A stretch of DNA of 7,952 bases from SURF-21 sp964592775 (GCA_964592775.1 CAZQFX010000131.1:1-7952); one strand, 5' to 3'; shown: positions 1 to 6,974, counted from the first letter of the stretch. The notes: a model not told the origin generated them from the letters alone. Program-made: numbers and translations.

Positions 1-3
1 TAG

Positions 4-138
4 GGGGATTCCTGGCTCGACGCGTTCAGGGGCGTGCGCAAGGGGATGCCCCCACCGACCAGGGCCAGGCCGGGGAAGAAAGGCAAGGGGGTCCCCTACA
101 GGCGGGGGCGGCAAAAGCGCGGCGGCCGGGAAGAGTAA
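4..138 (+). CDS. Possible C-terminal tail of an upstream protein (partial, uncertain)
   Basis: One plus-strand frame is open from position 4 to a TAA at 136-138 and would encode about 44 residues, rich in Arg, Lys, Gly and Pro, ending RGRQKRGGREE. Nearly all of its codons end in G or C, as in the real genes nearby, and a terminator-like hairpin follows 16 bases after the stop, so it could be the end of a plus-strand gene. Against this, bases 1-3 are TAG in the same frame, so the reading cannot continue upstream unless the scaffold edge contains an error. The other two plus frames also lack stops for much of this stretch. I do not recognise the family. Basic tails like this occur in nucleic-acid-binding and many other proteins, so no function is assigned. 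Confidence 0.25.
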   Translation, partial: GDSWLDAFRGVRKGMPPPTRARPGKKGKGVPYRRGRQKRGGREE

Positions 139-154
139 GGAAGTAGTCCGTTAC

Positions 155-188
155 GGCAATGCCCGCCGGGGCAGTGCCGAGGCTTTTT
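155..188 (+). terminator. Rho-independent terminator upstream of the dehydrogenase operon
   Basis: The hairpin has arms 155-164 and 169-178, giving a four-pair lower stem, an A/G mismatch and a five-pair upper stem TGCCC/GGGCA around the loop GCCG. A run of five Ts follows at 184-188. It would end transcription of whatever lies upstream and separates it from the dehydrogenase genes, so the operon promoter should lie within about 189-240. The five bases between stem and T-run are a weakness. Confidence 0.6.
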
Positions 189-246
189 AGCATAGCACGG
201 GAGGGGTTCCGTTAATCGCGCCTCGGCGCGGAAGGGGGTTGGGAGT

Positions 247-1565
247 ATGGAAGAGGTTACCATCGAGATCAGGGAAAACAGGTTCATGCACGAGCTGGTA
301 AGCCCCGGCGACCGCTTCCTCGTCGGGCTTATCCGGGACTTCGTCGAGCGGGAGATCATGCCCATCCGCAAGGAGATGGAGGCCAGTACGCGGGGCGACT
401 TCGAGCTCCTGAACGAGGTGCGCAGAAAGCTGGTTGACCTGGGCTTCCAGGGCGCGTTCCTCCCGCCGGAATACGGGGGGTGGAACCTCACATCCGCCCT
501 CACCTATTGCGTGATCCTGGACGNNNNNNNNNNNNNNNNNNNNNNNNNNNNNNNNNNNNNNNNNNNNNNNNNGTGGCCGCCCTGGGGGGTGGGTCCTGGG
601 CCTTCCGTCCGGCGGTGATCGCCGGGAACAAGGCGTTGCTGGAGGATTTTTCCTCCCGCTTCACGGGCGGCGAGACCTACGTCGCGTGCTTCGCCATGAC
701 CGAGCCCTCTGGGGGATGCAACATCGAGAACCTGGACATGAAGGGCAGGGGGATACACACCCGCGCCGTCCTGGACGGGGACGAGTGGATCATCAACGGC
801 GCCAAGGTATGGCCCACCAACTCGGGCGAATCGGACGTGTATTGCGTGGTCTGCAACACCGATCCCTCCCTGGGCGACGACGGTATCGCGCTCATCTACG
901 TACCCGTGCCCATAGACGGATACAGCTTCGGGCGCTTCGAGGACAAGGCGGGCTTCCGCGGCAGCCGGGAGGGGGATTTCTATTTCGACAACGTGCGCGT
1001 CCCCAGGGAATACCGCGCGGCGGGGCCGGGAGAGGACGCGGTGCTTCTGCACGACAACCTCGTCTTCGCCCGCCTCTTCAGCGCCGCCTGGGCGGTGGGC
1101 ATCGCCCAGGGCGCCTTCGACGAGGTCTTGGCCTTTACGGCGCAACGCAAAGTGGCGGGGAAGCCCATCCGCCAGCACACCATCGCGGCCAACATCCTCG
1201 CGGACATCGCCATCGGCATCCAGGTGGGGAGGGACTCCTACGTCAACGCCGCCTACATGTTCGACCATCCAGAGACTTACGGTTCGCGTACCTCCAAGCA
1301 CATGCTCTCGCGCTCCACGGTGGCCAAGGTCTTCTGCTGCGACATGGCGGTGAAAGCCACCAACCAGGCCATGGAGCTCATGGGCAACTACGGCTACGCC
1401 ACCGACTACAACGTGGAGAAGTACTGGCGGGACAACAAGATCGTCCAGTTGTGGGAGGGGGGAGCGCAACTGGGGAGGATGGACGTGGCCAGGGGTTATT
1501 ACGGCTACAACCAGTTCTACGAGAATGATCTGTACGAGACGATGCGGGAGATGCGAAGCAGGTGA
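247..1565 (+). CDS. Acyl-CoA dehydrogenase, first of a tandem pair (interrupted by an assembly gap)
   Basis: This is an FAD-dependent acyl-CoA dehydrogenase, expected to oxidise an acyl-CoA thioester to the 2,3-enoyl-CoA and pass electrons to electron-transfer flavoprotein in the cytoplasm; the substrate cannot be told from sequence. The order is N-terminal helical domain, beta domain with CFAMTEPSGGCN and KVWPTNSG, then C-terminal helical domain with AGKPIRQH, NYGYATDYNVEKYWRD and LWEGGAQ. The Glu in WEGG matches the catalytic base of the usual YEG motif. The protein starts MEEVTIEIRENRF, aligning with the start of its neighbour; a G-rich stretch at 234-238 is a plausible ribosome site. Bases 524-572 are Ns; the reading frame before them (from 247) and after them (to the TGA at 1563-1565) do not match as written, which is an assembly artefact rather than a frameshift. 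The usual TEPxxGSD motif reads TEPSGGCN here, which is unusual. Family assignment is firm. Confidence 0.9.
524..572. other. Assembly gap (49 Ns) inside the first dehydrogenase gene
   Basis: All bases are N. Alignment with the downstream paralogue places the missing residues between ...VILD and VAALGGG, where the paralogue has nine residues (EMGRGDASL). One base of the first missing codon (G523) is present, so the expected true gap is 26 bases, not 49. A 26-base gap would restore a single frame from 247 to 1565. Confidence 0.9.
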
Positions 1566-1603
1566 AGGCAGCGGAGATGAAGGCGCGGGCGTACGGATCG
1601 TCA

Positions 1604-1618
1604 GCCGGCTGAGCCGGC
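1604..1618 (+). other. Small GC hairpin between the two dehydrogenase genes
   Basis: GCCGGC at 1604-1609 and again at 1613-1618 pair around the loop TGA, directly before the Shine-Dalgarno GGAGG at 1621-1625. There is no T-run, so it is not a normal terminator. In a 69-base intergenic space it could affect translation of the second gene or protect a processed message end. This role is inference. Confidence 0.3.
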
Positions 1619-1634
1619 GGGGAGGATGGTTATC

Positions 1635-2936
1635 ATGGCACAGGTTTCCATAGAACGTAAGGAGAACAGGCTCGTCCAGGACCTGCTTAGCACCTCCGAC
1701 AGGTTGCTGGTCAACTCCACACGGGACTTCGTGGACCAGCAGATCATGCCGGTGCGCAGGGAGCTGGACGAGAGCACGCGTTCCGATTACAAGCTGTTCG
1801 AGGAGATGCGGGGAAAACTGCTCCCCCTCGGCCTGCAGGGCGGTTTCCTGCCCGAGGAATACGGGGGCATGGGCCTCTCGTCGGCCCTGACCACGTCCCT
1901 GCTGGCGGAGGAGATGGGCCGGGGAGACGCTTCCCTCTTCTCTTCCCTGGCTGGCGGCATGCTGGCCATGCGGCCGGCAGTGAGAGCCGGGAACGGGGCG
2001 GTGCTCGAGCATTTCGCTCCCCGTTTCGCGCAGGAGGGCGAGGTGCGCTCGGGCTGTTTCGCGGTGACCGAGCCGGGAGGCGGGAGCGACATAGAGAATC
2101 CCGATCTCATGGGGACCGGGATAGGGTGCAGGGCGAGGGCCGAGGATGGGAAGTGGGTGCTGGACGGCGCGAAGGTGTGGCCGGCCAATGCGGGTGTGGC
2201 CGACGCCTACTGCGTGGCCTGCAGCACCGACCCCTCCCTGGGCCGCGAAGGTGTGGCCCTCGTCTACATGGAGGCCCCGGCGGAGGGATTCCGCTTCCTC
2301 GGTTTCGAGGACAAGGCGGGATTGCGCGGAAGCCGGCAGGGTCGTTTCGAACTCCAGGGCGTGCGCGTTCCCGAGGCCTGGCGGGCTTCCGGACCGGGCG
2401 GGGACGCGGAGCTGCTGCGCGACAACCAGGTGTTCGCGCGCATCTTCACCGGCGCCCTGGCCATAGGTATCGCCCAGGGTACGCTGGACGAGGTCCTGGC
2501 CTTCACCACGGACAGGATCGCGGCCGGCAAACCCATCAGGCAGCATACCGTCTGCGCCACCATACTCGCGGATATCGCCATCGGCATCCAGGTGGGCAGG
2601 GACGCCTACGTCAACGCCGCCTACATCTACGACCGCCCGGAGGCTTATGGCGAGGGCCACGCGGCCGCCATGCTCTCCCGCGCCTCCACCGCCAAGGTCT
2701 TTTGCTGCGACGCCGCGGTCAACGCCACCAACCGCGCCATGGAGCTGATGGGCTCGTACGGTTACGTCACCGACTACTACGTGGAGAAATACTGGCGTGA
2801 CGCCAAGACCCTGCAGCTCTGGGAGGGGGGCGCTCAGCTCGCGCGCCTCGACGTGGTACGCGGCTATTACGACTTCGACCAGTTCCACCGCAACGAGCTC
2901 TACGAGCTGATCAGGGAGAGAACCGCGAAGAGCTGA
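1635..2936 (+). CDS. Acyl-CoA dehydrogenase, second of a tandem pair
   Basis: This 433-residue FAD-dependent acyl-CoA dehydrogenase is a close paralogue of the gene just upstream: over residues 301-428 I count 91 of 128 positions identical. Motifs in order are TEPGGGSD at 145-152 (flavin and substrate region), KVWPANAG at 180-187, the Arg of DRIAAGKPI at 294, SYGYVTDYYVEKYWRD around 374-389 and LWEGGAQ at 395-401, where Glu397 is the likely catalytic base. The position after WP, normally Thr or Ser in the WxTN motif, is Ala184. Start choice: GGAGG at 1621-1625 is nine bases before the ATG at 1635, whereas an in-frame ATG at 1626 touches it and is less likely. The protein is somewhat longer than the usual 380 or so residues, mainly at the N terminus. 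The two genes probably form one transcript and might form a mixed oligomer. Substrate unknown. Confidence 0.93.
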   Translation: MAQVSIERKENRLVQDLLSTSDRLLVNSTRDFVDQQIMPVRRELDESTRSDYKLFEEMRGKLLPLGLQGGFLPEEYGGMGLSSALTTSLLAEEMGRGDASLFSSLAGGMLAMRPAVRAGNGAVLEHFAPRFAQEGEVRSGCFAVTEPGGGSDIENPDLMGTGIGCRARAEDGKWVLDGAKVWPANAGVADAYCVACSTDPSLGREGVALVYMEAPAEGFRFLGFEDKAGLRGSRQGRFELQGVRVPEAWRASGPGGDAELLRDNQVFARIFTGALAIGIAQGTLDEVLAFTTDRIAAGKPIRQHTVCATILADIAIGIQVGRDAYVNAAYIYDRPEAYGEGHAAAMLSRASTAKVFCCDAAVNATNRAMELMGSYGYVTDYYVEKYWRDAKTLQLWEGGAQLARLDVVRGYYDFDQFHRNELYELIRERTAKS

Positions 2937-3011
2937 GGAGGATCGTGCCGGCATGCGGTCGCTGCCGTACGGCTTACGGGGAAGGCCGGCGCAAGAGACG
3001 AGGAAGAGGAA

Positions 3012-3033
3012 AGGGGCCCCGCGCGGGGCCCCT
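3012..3033. terminator. Strong hairpin between convergent genes, probably a two-way terminator
   Basis: Perfectly paired arms 3012-3020 and 3025-3033 (nine pairs, almost all G-C) surround a GCGC loop. On the minus strand the hairpin is preceded by a purine/pyrimidine change and followed by TTTCC; on the plus strand it is followed by TCTATC. It lies 75 bases after the dehydrogenase stop and 18 bases after the end of the converging minus-strand ORF, where a shared terminator is expected. Neither side has a classic long T-run, so efficiency is uncertain. Confidence 0.65.
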
Positions 3034-3051
3034 CTATCGTAGCGGGCTGAA

Positions 3052-3309
3052 TCAGCTTCCGCGCAGTTGCGCCATGCCGAGCGTGAGGGCGATCAGCCCC
3101 AGGAGCACGAACAGCCCGGCGGCCAGGAGCAGCAGCGGGAGCTGGCTCCAGCCGGTCGTGGGCAGCTGTCCCACCACCTCGGGTTGCACCTGTGGCGGTA
3201 CCTCGGGCCCGATGACGGTCGGCGCGACGTGGATACCCTTCCGACCGGGGACGGCGAAAGAGAGGTCGGGGCAAGTAGACATGGATAGAATCCGTGGAAT
3301 GCAGGACAT
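3052..3309 (-). CDS. LPTTG cell-wall sorting signal fragment, probable 3' remnant of a surface-protein gene
   Basis: The 85-residue product ends in a sortase-type sorting signal: a Pro/Val/Glu-rich spacer (about 27-48), LPTTG at 49-53, a hydrophobic helix at about 58-80 rich in Leu, Ala and Gly, and a very short tail QLRGS with a single positive charge. In intact proteins of this kind a sortase cuts the motif and links the protein to the cell wall after export. Here there is no signal peptide: the N terminus MSCIPRILSMSTCPDLSF is not one, and an in-frame TAG lies nine bases before the ATG at 3309. An AGGAAG only a few bases from the ATG is a poor ribosome site. A well-formed leader and GGAGG lie further upstream (3403-3530), with no start codon at the expected spacing. 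The simplest reading is loss of the N-terminal and central coding region. A genuine short gene is less likely. Confidence 0.6.
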   Translation of the reverse strand: MSCIPRILSMSTCPDLSFAVPGRKGIHVAPTVIGPEVPPQVQPEVVGQLPTTGWSQLPLLLLAAGLFVLLGLIALTLGMAQLRGS

Positions 3310-3383
3310 GGCTTCCTATCCGCGGTCTCTATGCCGAATCAGTTCCGGCCACGGCCGCGAAAACTGCCCAATCTCCGGTCTGC

Positions 3384-3530
3384 GCCGTGCGCTCCTTGCC
3401 TCCGCCCCTCCGTTCTTCTGTCATCTCATCCCTCATGTATAAAGCCCGATCATCTCTGATCGGGCCGGTTTCACCGTTAGCTCCCCGCGTCCCATGTGAC
3501 CATGTCGAGGGCGCGGCTCGCAGCTTCCCT
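3384..3530 (-). promoter_or_regulatory. Leader element, copy 2, of the minus-strand surface-protein locus
   Basis: Reading the minus strand, GGAAGC (3528-3523), GGTCAC (3501-3496) and GTGAAACCGGCC (3474-3463) occur in the same order and near-identical spacing as in the leader of the gene at 7158. The 41 bases at 3503-3463 match 7061-7101 at 30 positions without a gap. The block runs straight into a hairpin (3465-3444) followed by TTTAT, then a GATGACAGAAG-type stretch and GGAGG (3411-3407), which also matches the other copy. No start codon lies where the other copy has its ATG. It may be a structured 5' leader or a duplicated promoter-leader cassette. Confidence 0.5.
3444..3465 (-). terminator. 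Hairpin with short T-run in the leader of the minus-strand locus
   Basis: GCCCGATCA pairs perfectly with TGATCGGGC around a four-base loop, and on the minus strand TTTAT follows at once. This is the shape of an intrinsic terminator, but it lies upstream of a ribosome-binding sequence, so it may be an attenuator. On the plus strand the bases before the arm are AAA and those after it are CGGTTTC. Confidence 0.5.
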
Positions 3531-3673
3531 TCCCATATGGAGCGGCTTTTTGTAGTCCTGTTATGCCATTTCCTGGAATCGCCCTCCCACTTTATGCGTT
3601 CCCATTTCTGGGATGGTAAACCTCGGGGATAAGGCTTTTGGTTCTTCTGCGAGAAGTGCGGGTGGCTTTTACC

Positions 3674-3721
3674 CAGGCCGAGGGAACGGGACGATCATTT
3701 TCCGGGCCTGACCCCTCGGCC
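3674..3721 (+). promoter_or_regulatory. Region with two mutually exclusive stems upstream of the kinase gene
   Basis: GGCCGAGGG (3676-3684) can pair with CCCTCGGCC (3713-3721), nine pairs. Alternatively CAGGCC (3674-3679) can pair with GGCCTG (3705-3710). The two use the same bases, so only one can form at a time. Such switching is typical of regulatory leaders, but no known aptamer was recognised and no terminator T-run follows. GC-rich sequence can produce such pairings by chance. Confidence 0.3.
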
Positions 3722-3927
3722 CGAGTTGACCATCCTCATCCTCCATTCGTCCACGCTTTTTGCATAAGAACCAGGGTTTTTCCGGCTGGATTTCGCGCCC
3801 GCTCTTCCCGCGGAGGTCCGGTCTGGCCACGGGGACTCCACTGCCATCCATACTCCTCGAAGATGGACCGCAATCTTGGTATCCTGATGTATAGCGATAG
3901 TCGCTGTTTAGGTATCGGAAAGAATCT

Positions 3928-3932
3928 GGAGG
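3928..3932 (+). promoter_or_regulatory. Ribosome binding site fixing a TTG start for the kinase
   Basis: GGAGG lies seven bases before the TTG at 3940-3942. No ATG in this frame is similarly placed, and starting at TTG yields a natural membrane N terminus MSLRKKTVLVVA. Confidence 0.75.
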
Positions 3933-3939
3933 TTGGCCA

Positions 3940-6495
3940 TTGTCGCTGCGTAAGAAGACGGTGCTGGTCGTTGCGGCGGTATTCGCCGCCCTGCTGCTGT
4001 CCCTGAACATCATTTCCTGGATCTACATCCGGGGGAGCTACGACAAACTGGAGAGGGACACCGTCGAACATGATGTCGCCCAGGCCGAGAATGTGTTACT
4101 CGAGGAGATCGCCCATATCGATACTATCTGCAGAGACTGGGCGTTCTGGGACGACACCTACCGGTTCATGCAGGATGGTGACCTGGCGTACGTCGAATCC
4201 AACCTCACCCCCGAAGTGCTCGAGAACCTGGGGCTGAACGTCATCATGTACGTCGATCCCGCGGGCGGCGTGGTATACGAAAACGGCATCGACCTCCCGA
4301 GTGGGGAAGAGCGCCCTCCGCCGCCCGATCTCGCGGACCAGCTACACCCCGGCTCGGTCCTGCTGGAGCCCGCCGTCTCGGAGGAGGGAGTATCCGGCGT
4401 ACTGCAACTGGAAGAGGGACCGTTGCTGCTGGCGGCGGAGCCCATCCTCACCAGCCAGGTCGAAGGGCCCGCCCGCGGCGTCCTCGTCATGGGCCGCTTT
4501 CTTGACGAACGGGAGATCGAGAGGTTGGCGGAGATCGCCCACCAGGATATCGATATTAAGGGATACGAGGATGCCGGACTTTTCAGTGACTTCCTGGAAG
4601 CGAGGGACGTTTTTCTCGCGGGGGAGGAGACGGATGTCCAGGTCTTTGGACCGGATTCCATCGCCGGCTATGCGCCGATCGAGGACATATACGGGGATCC
4701 CGCCCTCATCCTGCAGGTAACGGCCTCCCGGCCGATACACCGCCAGGGCGTCACCACCCTCGTCTACGTGAATATCTTCCTCTTGTTCGCCTGTATCGCA
4801 TTCGGATTGGCCGTGATCCTCCTCCTGGAGAGGCTGGTGCTCTCCAGGCTCTCCGGCTTGAGCGTGGAGGTGAAGGAGATCGCGAGAAGCGGCGACCAGG
4901 CGGCGCGCGTAAGCGCGAAGGGGAAAGACGAACTTGTGGGTCTCGCCGCTTCCATCAACACCATGCTGGACCGCCTGGAGCGCAGCGAGGAACGCTTCCA
5001 GTCATTGACCGAGAACGCGCTGGACATGATCGCCATCCTCGACACGGAAGGCAGGACGGCCTACGAGAGCCCCTCCATAGAGAAGACGCTCGGGTACGAG
5101 CGGTGGTATTTCCTGGAGCACGGCGTCTTCGAACTGGTGCATCCGGACGACCTGACGATGGTGCTGGGCGCGCTCGAGAAGGTCATGCGGGCTCCGGGAA
5201 ATGTCGAGCAGGTGGAGCTGCGCATGCGGCACAAGGACGGCTCCTGGCGCAACCTCCTGGTCATCGGGCACAACCTCACTCAGGACCCCCACGTGGGCGG
5301 CATCGTGATCAACGCCCGCGACATAACGGGGCGGGTGTTGGTGCAGGAGCGCCTCGAGAGGCTGAACGTGCTATTCCAAAGCTTGGGCGCCGCTTCCCAT
5401 GAGAACATCGGCAAGATCGTGAGGGCGGGACGCGAGATACTAGGCGTGGCGGCGGCCGCATACTGCAGGGCGGACAGGGCGCGGTTCTATACCGTCTCGA
5501 CGGAGCCCGGGATGGAGACGCTGCGGGAGGTCAAGGAGCCCGACGGTCACATAGCTTTCGACATCATCGCCAAGGACATACGCAGCCCCATGATCATCGA
5601 GGATATCGGCGCCGAGGGCTTCCTGGATTCCTCTCCCCTGGTCGAGAGGCATGGATACAAGTTCTTCGCCGGCTATCCCGTGGTCTCAAGGGGCAGGACC
5701 GTCGGCTGCATCTCGCTGCATGATGCCGGGCCGAGAGGCCTCTCCAGCGACGAGGTGGAGATCCTCGGCACACTCGCGCATGCCCTCATGGTGGAGGAGG
5801 AACGCATGTCCAACGAGCGGGATATGAGGGAATTCCTGGACGTGGCGAGCCACGAATTAAGGCATCCCGTGACGCTGATGAAGGGATACGCCCTCACCTT
5901 GAGGGAATACGGAGAGCGCCTGGACGAGGCGTCCAGGGCCGAATCCCTGGACGCGATCAACCGGGGAGCCGAAAAGCTGGACGCCATGATCGGGGAGTTG
6001 CTCGACGTATCCCGCATCGAGAGGGGCCGCTTCGTCCTCAACCGGCGCGAGACGGATGTCGAGCCGGTCATAAGGTCCGCGGTGGAGGAGATGGAGGGCA
6101 AGGGGTACGGGAACGAGTTCCTGGTGGATGTGGAAAAGGACCTGCCGCGGCGGCTCGTCGACCACGAGAAGCTCGCGCAGGTGCTGATCGTTCTTCTGGA
6201 CAACGCATGCGAGCAATCGCCGGTGGATGCGACCATCGAGGTTACCGCCGGGAGGAGCGGCGAGGAGGTCCTCATCTCCGTCGCCGACCGGGGGGTGGGC
6301 ATACCAGAGGAAGAGCGCGAGCTCATCTTCCAGCGCTTCTACCAGGTGGACGATCCCCTGGGCCGCTCCAGGGCCGGCCTGGGCCTGGGCCTGTATATCG
6401 CCAGGGAGATCGTAGGGGCGCATGGAGGCCGCATATGGCACGAGAACCGCGAGGGTGGCGGGTCCGTCCTCCGCGTCTCGCTTCCCCGGGGATGA
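3940..6495 (+). CDS. Membrane sensor histidine kinase (CHASE4-HAMP-PAS-GAF-HisKA-HATPase)
   Basis: The 851-residue product is a two-component sensor kinase. A basic N terminus and helix 7-30 lead to an extracytoplasmic domain (about 31-270) with DWAFWDDTYRF at 67-77, the hallmark of CHASE4 domains. A second helix (about 272-298) enters a HAMP linker (about 299-350), then a PAS domain (351-465, ending NARDITGR) and a GAF domain (about 480-615). The catalytic core has the H-box SHELRHP with phospho-acceptor His638, N-box LLDNACEQS with Asn755, G1 DRGVGIPE at 783-790, F-box FQRFYQ at 797-802 and G2 GLGLGL at 813-818, so it should be active. The H-box residue usually Thr, Ser or Asn four after the His is another His (642). 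No response regulator is in the window; the partner is unknown. The outer ligand and the PAS/GAF ligands cannot be read from sequence. The gene ends with TGA and is followed by a small membrane-protein gene on the same strand. Confidence 0.93.
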   Translation: MSLRKKTVLVVAAVFAALLLSLNIISWIYIRGSYDKLERDTVEHDVAQAENVLLEEIAHIDTICRDWAFWDDTYRFMQDGDLAYVESNLTPEVLENLGLNVIMYVDPAGGVVYENGIDLPSGEERPPPPDLADQLHPGSVLLEPAVSEEGVSGVLQLEEGPLLLAAEPILTSQVEGPARGVLVMGRFLDEREIERLAEIAHQDIDIKGYEDAGLFSDFLEARDVFLAGEETDVQVFGPDSIAGYAPIEDIYGDPALILQVTASRPIHRQGVTTLVYVNIFLLFACIAFGLAVILLLERLVLSRLSGLSVEVKEIARSGDQAARVSAKGKDELVGLAASINTMLDRLERSEERFQSLTENALDMIAILDTEGRTAYESPSIEKTLGYERWYFLEHGVFELVHPDDLTMVLGALEKVMRAPGNVEQVELRMRHKDGSWRNLLVIGHNLTQDPHVGGIVINARDITGRVLVQERLERLNVLFQSLGAASHENIGKIVRAGREILGVAAAAYCRADRARFYTVSTEPGMETLREVKEPDGHIAFDIIAKDIRSPMIIEDIGAEGFLDSSPLVERHGYKFFAGYPVVSRGRTVGCISLHDAGPRGLSSDEVEILGTLAHALMVEEERMSNERDMREFLDVASHELRHPVTLMKGYALTLREYGERLDEASRAESLDAINRGAEKLDAMIGELLDVSRIERGRFVLNRRETDVEPVIRSAVEEMEGKGYGNEFLVDVEKDLPRRLVDHEKLAQVLIVLLDNACEQSPVDATIEVTAGRSGEEVLISVADRGVGIPEEERELIFQRFYQVDDPLGRSRAGLGLGLYIAREIVGAHGGRIWHENREGGGSVLRVSLPRG

Positions 6496-6592
6496 CATGG
6501 GCAGGCGAAGATACGGACCGCGTGCCGTGGCGGGAGTCCGGCGGGCGCGCGGTGCGCCGCGCGGGATGCGTTGCGGTCCGCGAGGTATTCGG

Positions 6593-6829
6593 ATGAGAAA
6601 AACCCTTACCTTATCGTTCTGGCTCGTTATCTGCCTCCTGGTGACGGCGTTCGCCTTCACCATTGTCGGCAGCTCTTTCAACCTGGGCGGCCTTCTGAGC
6701 GCCGGTATCGCGGGCTGGATCATCTCCTCAACCTTGGCCTTCGCGTGGTTCGTGCTCTGGGCTTGGAGCAAGAGAAGAAAATACGGCTCTTCCGCGCGGA
6801 GTGCGGGTGGCAGGAAAGGAAAGTACTAG
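6593..6829 (+). CDS. Small two-helix membrane protein of unknown function
   Basis: The 78-residue product begins MRKTLTLSFW and has two predicted membrane helices, about residues 7-25 and 34-58, joined by a short Gly/Ser/Asn-rich turn. A strongly basic cytoplasmic-type tail (SKRRKYGSSARSAGGRKGKY) follows. GAGG at 6582-6585 sits seven bases before the ATG at 6593, which decides the start. In-frame ATGs at 6497 and 6566 would add only an Arg-rich stretch and lack good ribosome sites. The gene lies 97 bases after the kinase stop, on the same strand, with no clear terminator between, so co-transcription is likely. It could be an accessory of the kinase or an unrelated small membrane protein. I recognise no family. 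Confidence 0.65.
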   Translation: MRKTLTLSFWLVICLLVTAFAFTIVGSSFNLGGLLSAGIAGWIISSTLAFAWFVLWAWSKRRKYGSSARSAGGRKGKY

Positions 6830-6912
6830 TTGCGGATCGGATCAGGCCTGGATTCGGCTCCCAACCCCAATGGTTCCGAAGATGTGCGATACATTGACCA
6901 CACCGCTTCCCT

Positions 6913-6928
6913 AGTGGGTTAATCCACT
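6913..6928. promoter_or_regulatory. Operator-like palindrome
   Basis: AGTGG and CCACT form a five-base inverted repeat around GTTAAT, sixteen bases with one G/T mismatch next to a TTAA centre. It lies in the intergenic space before the AT-rich promoter zone of the surface-protein gene. Size and symmetry suit a dimeric regulator, but a match of this length can arise by chance. Confidence 0.25.
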
Positions 6929-6974
6929 TCGAGAACGGCATGACCTGGATCATGGAGAGGGGCAGGGATGCAAC

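Larger units (their letters stand above)
3310..3939. other. 630-base intergenic region without a convincing gene
   Basis: Open frames here are short, lack good ribosome sites or are antisense to the leader, so none is called. The left part holds the minus-strand surface-gene leader. The right part (about 3600-3939) would be the untranslated region and promoter zone of the histidine kinase. It contains small hairpins at 3600-3613 (TCCCA/TGGGA), the nested alternative stems at 3674-3721, and a short palindrome at 3893-3905 (AGCGA TAG TCGCT) just upstream of the kinase ribosome site. I see no clear sigma-70 promoter; TTGACC at 3726-3731 has no good partner at 16-18 bases. Confidence 0.5.

Noticed and set aside
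504..2954. An open frame of over 800 codons on the minus strand across both dehydrogenase genes
   Set aside because: It is antisense to two clear paralogues, spans the N run, and is explained by G/C third positions in the plus-strand genes, which suppress stops on the opposite strand. Its translation resembles no known domain.
3294..3632. A plus-strand ORF of 112 codons
   Set aside because: It is antisense to the minus-strand leader and hairpin, has no convincing ribosome site and a composition unlike the real genes.
3638..4006. A plus-strand ORF of 122 codons running into the kinase gene
   Set aside because: It overlaps the kinase N terminus and its ribosome site in another frame, and the sequence is not protein-like.
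6497..6592. Earlier in-frame ATGs for the small membrane protein
   Set aside because: The added residues are Arg/Gly-rich as expected from translated GC-rich noncoding DNA, and there is no good ribosome site at 6497.
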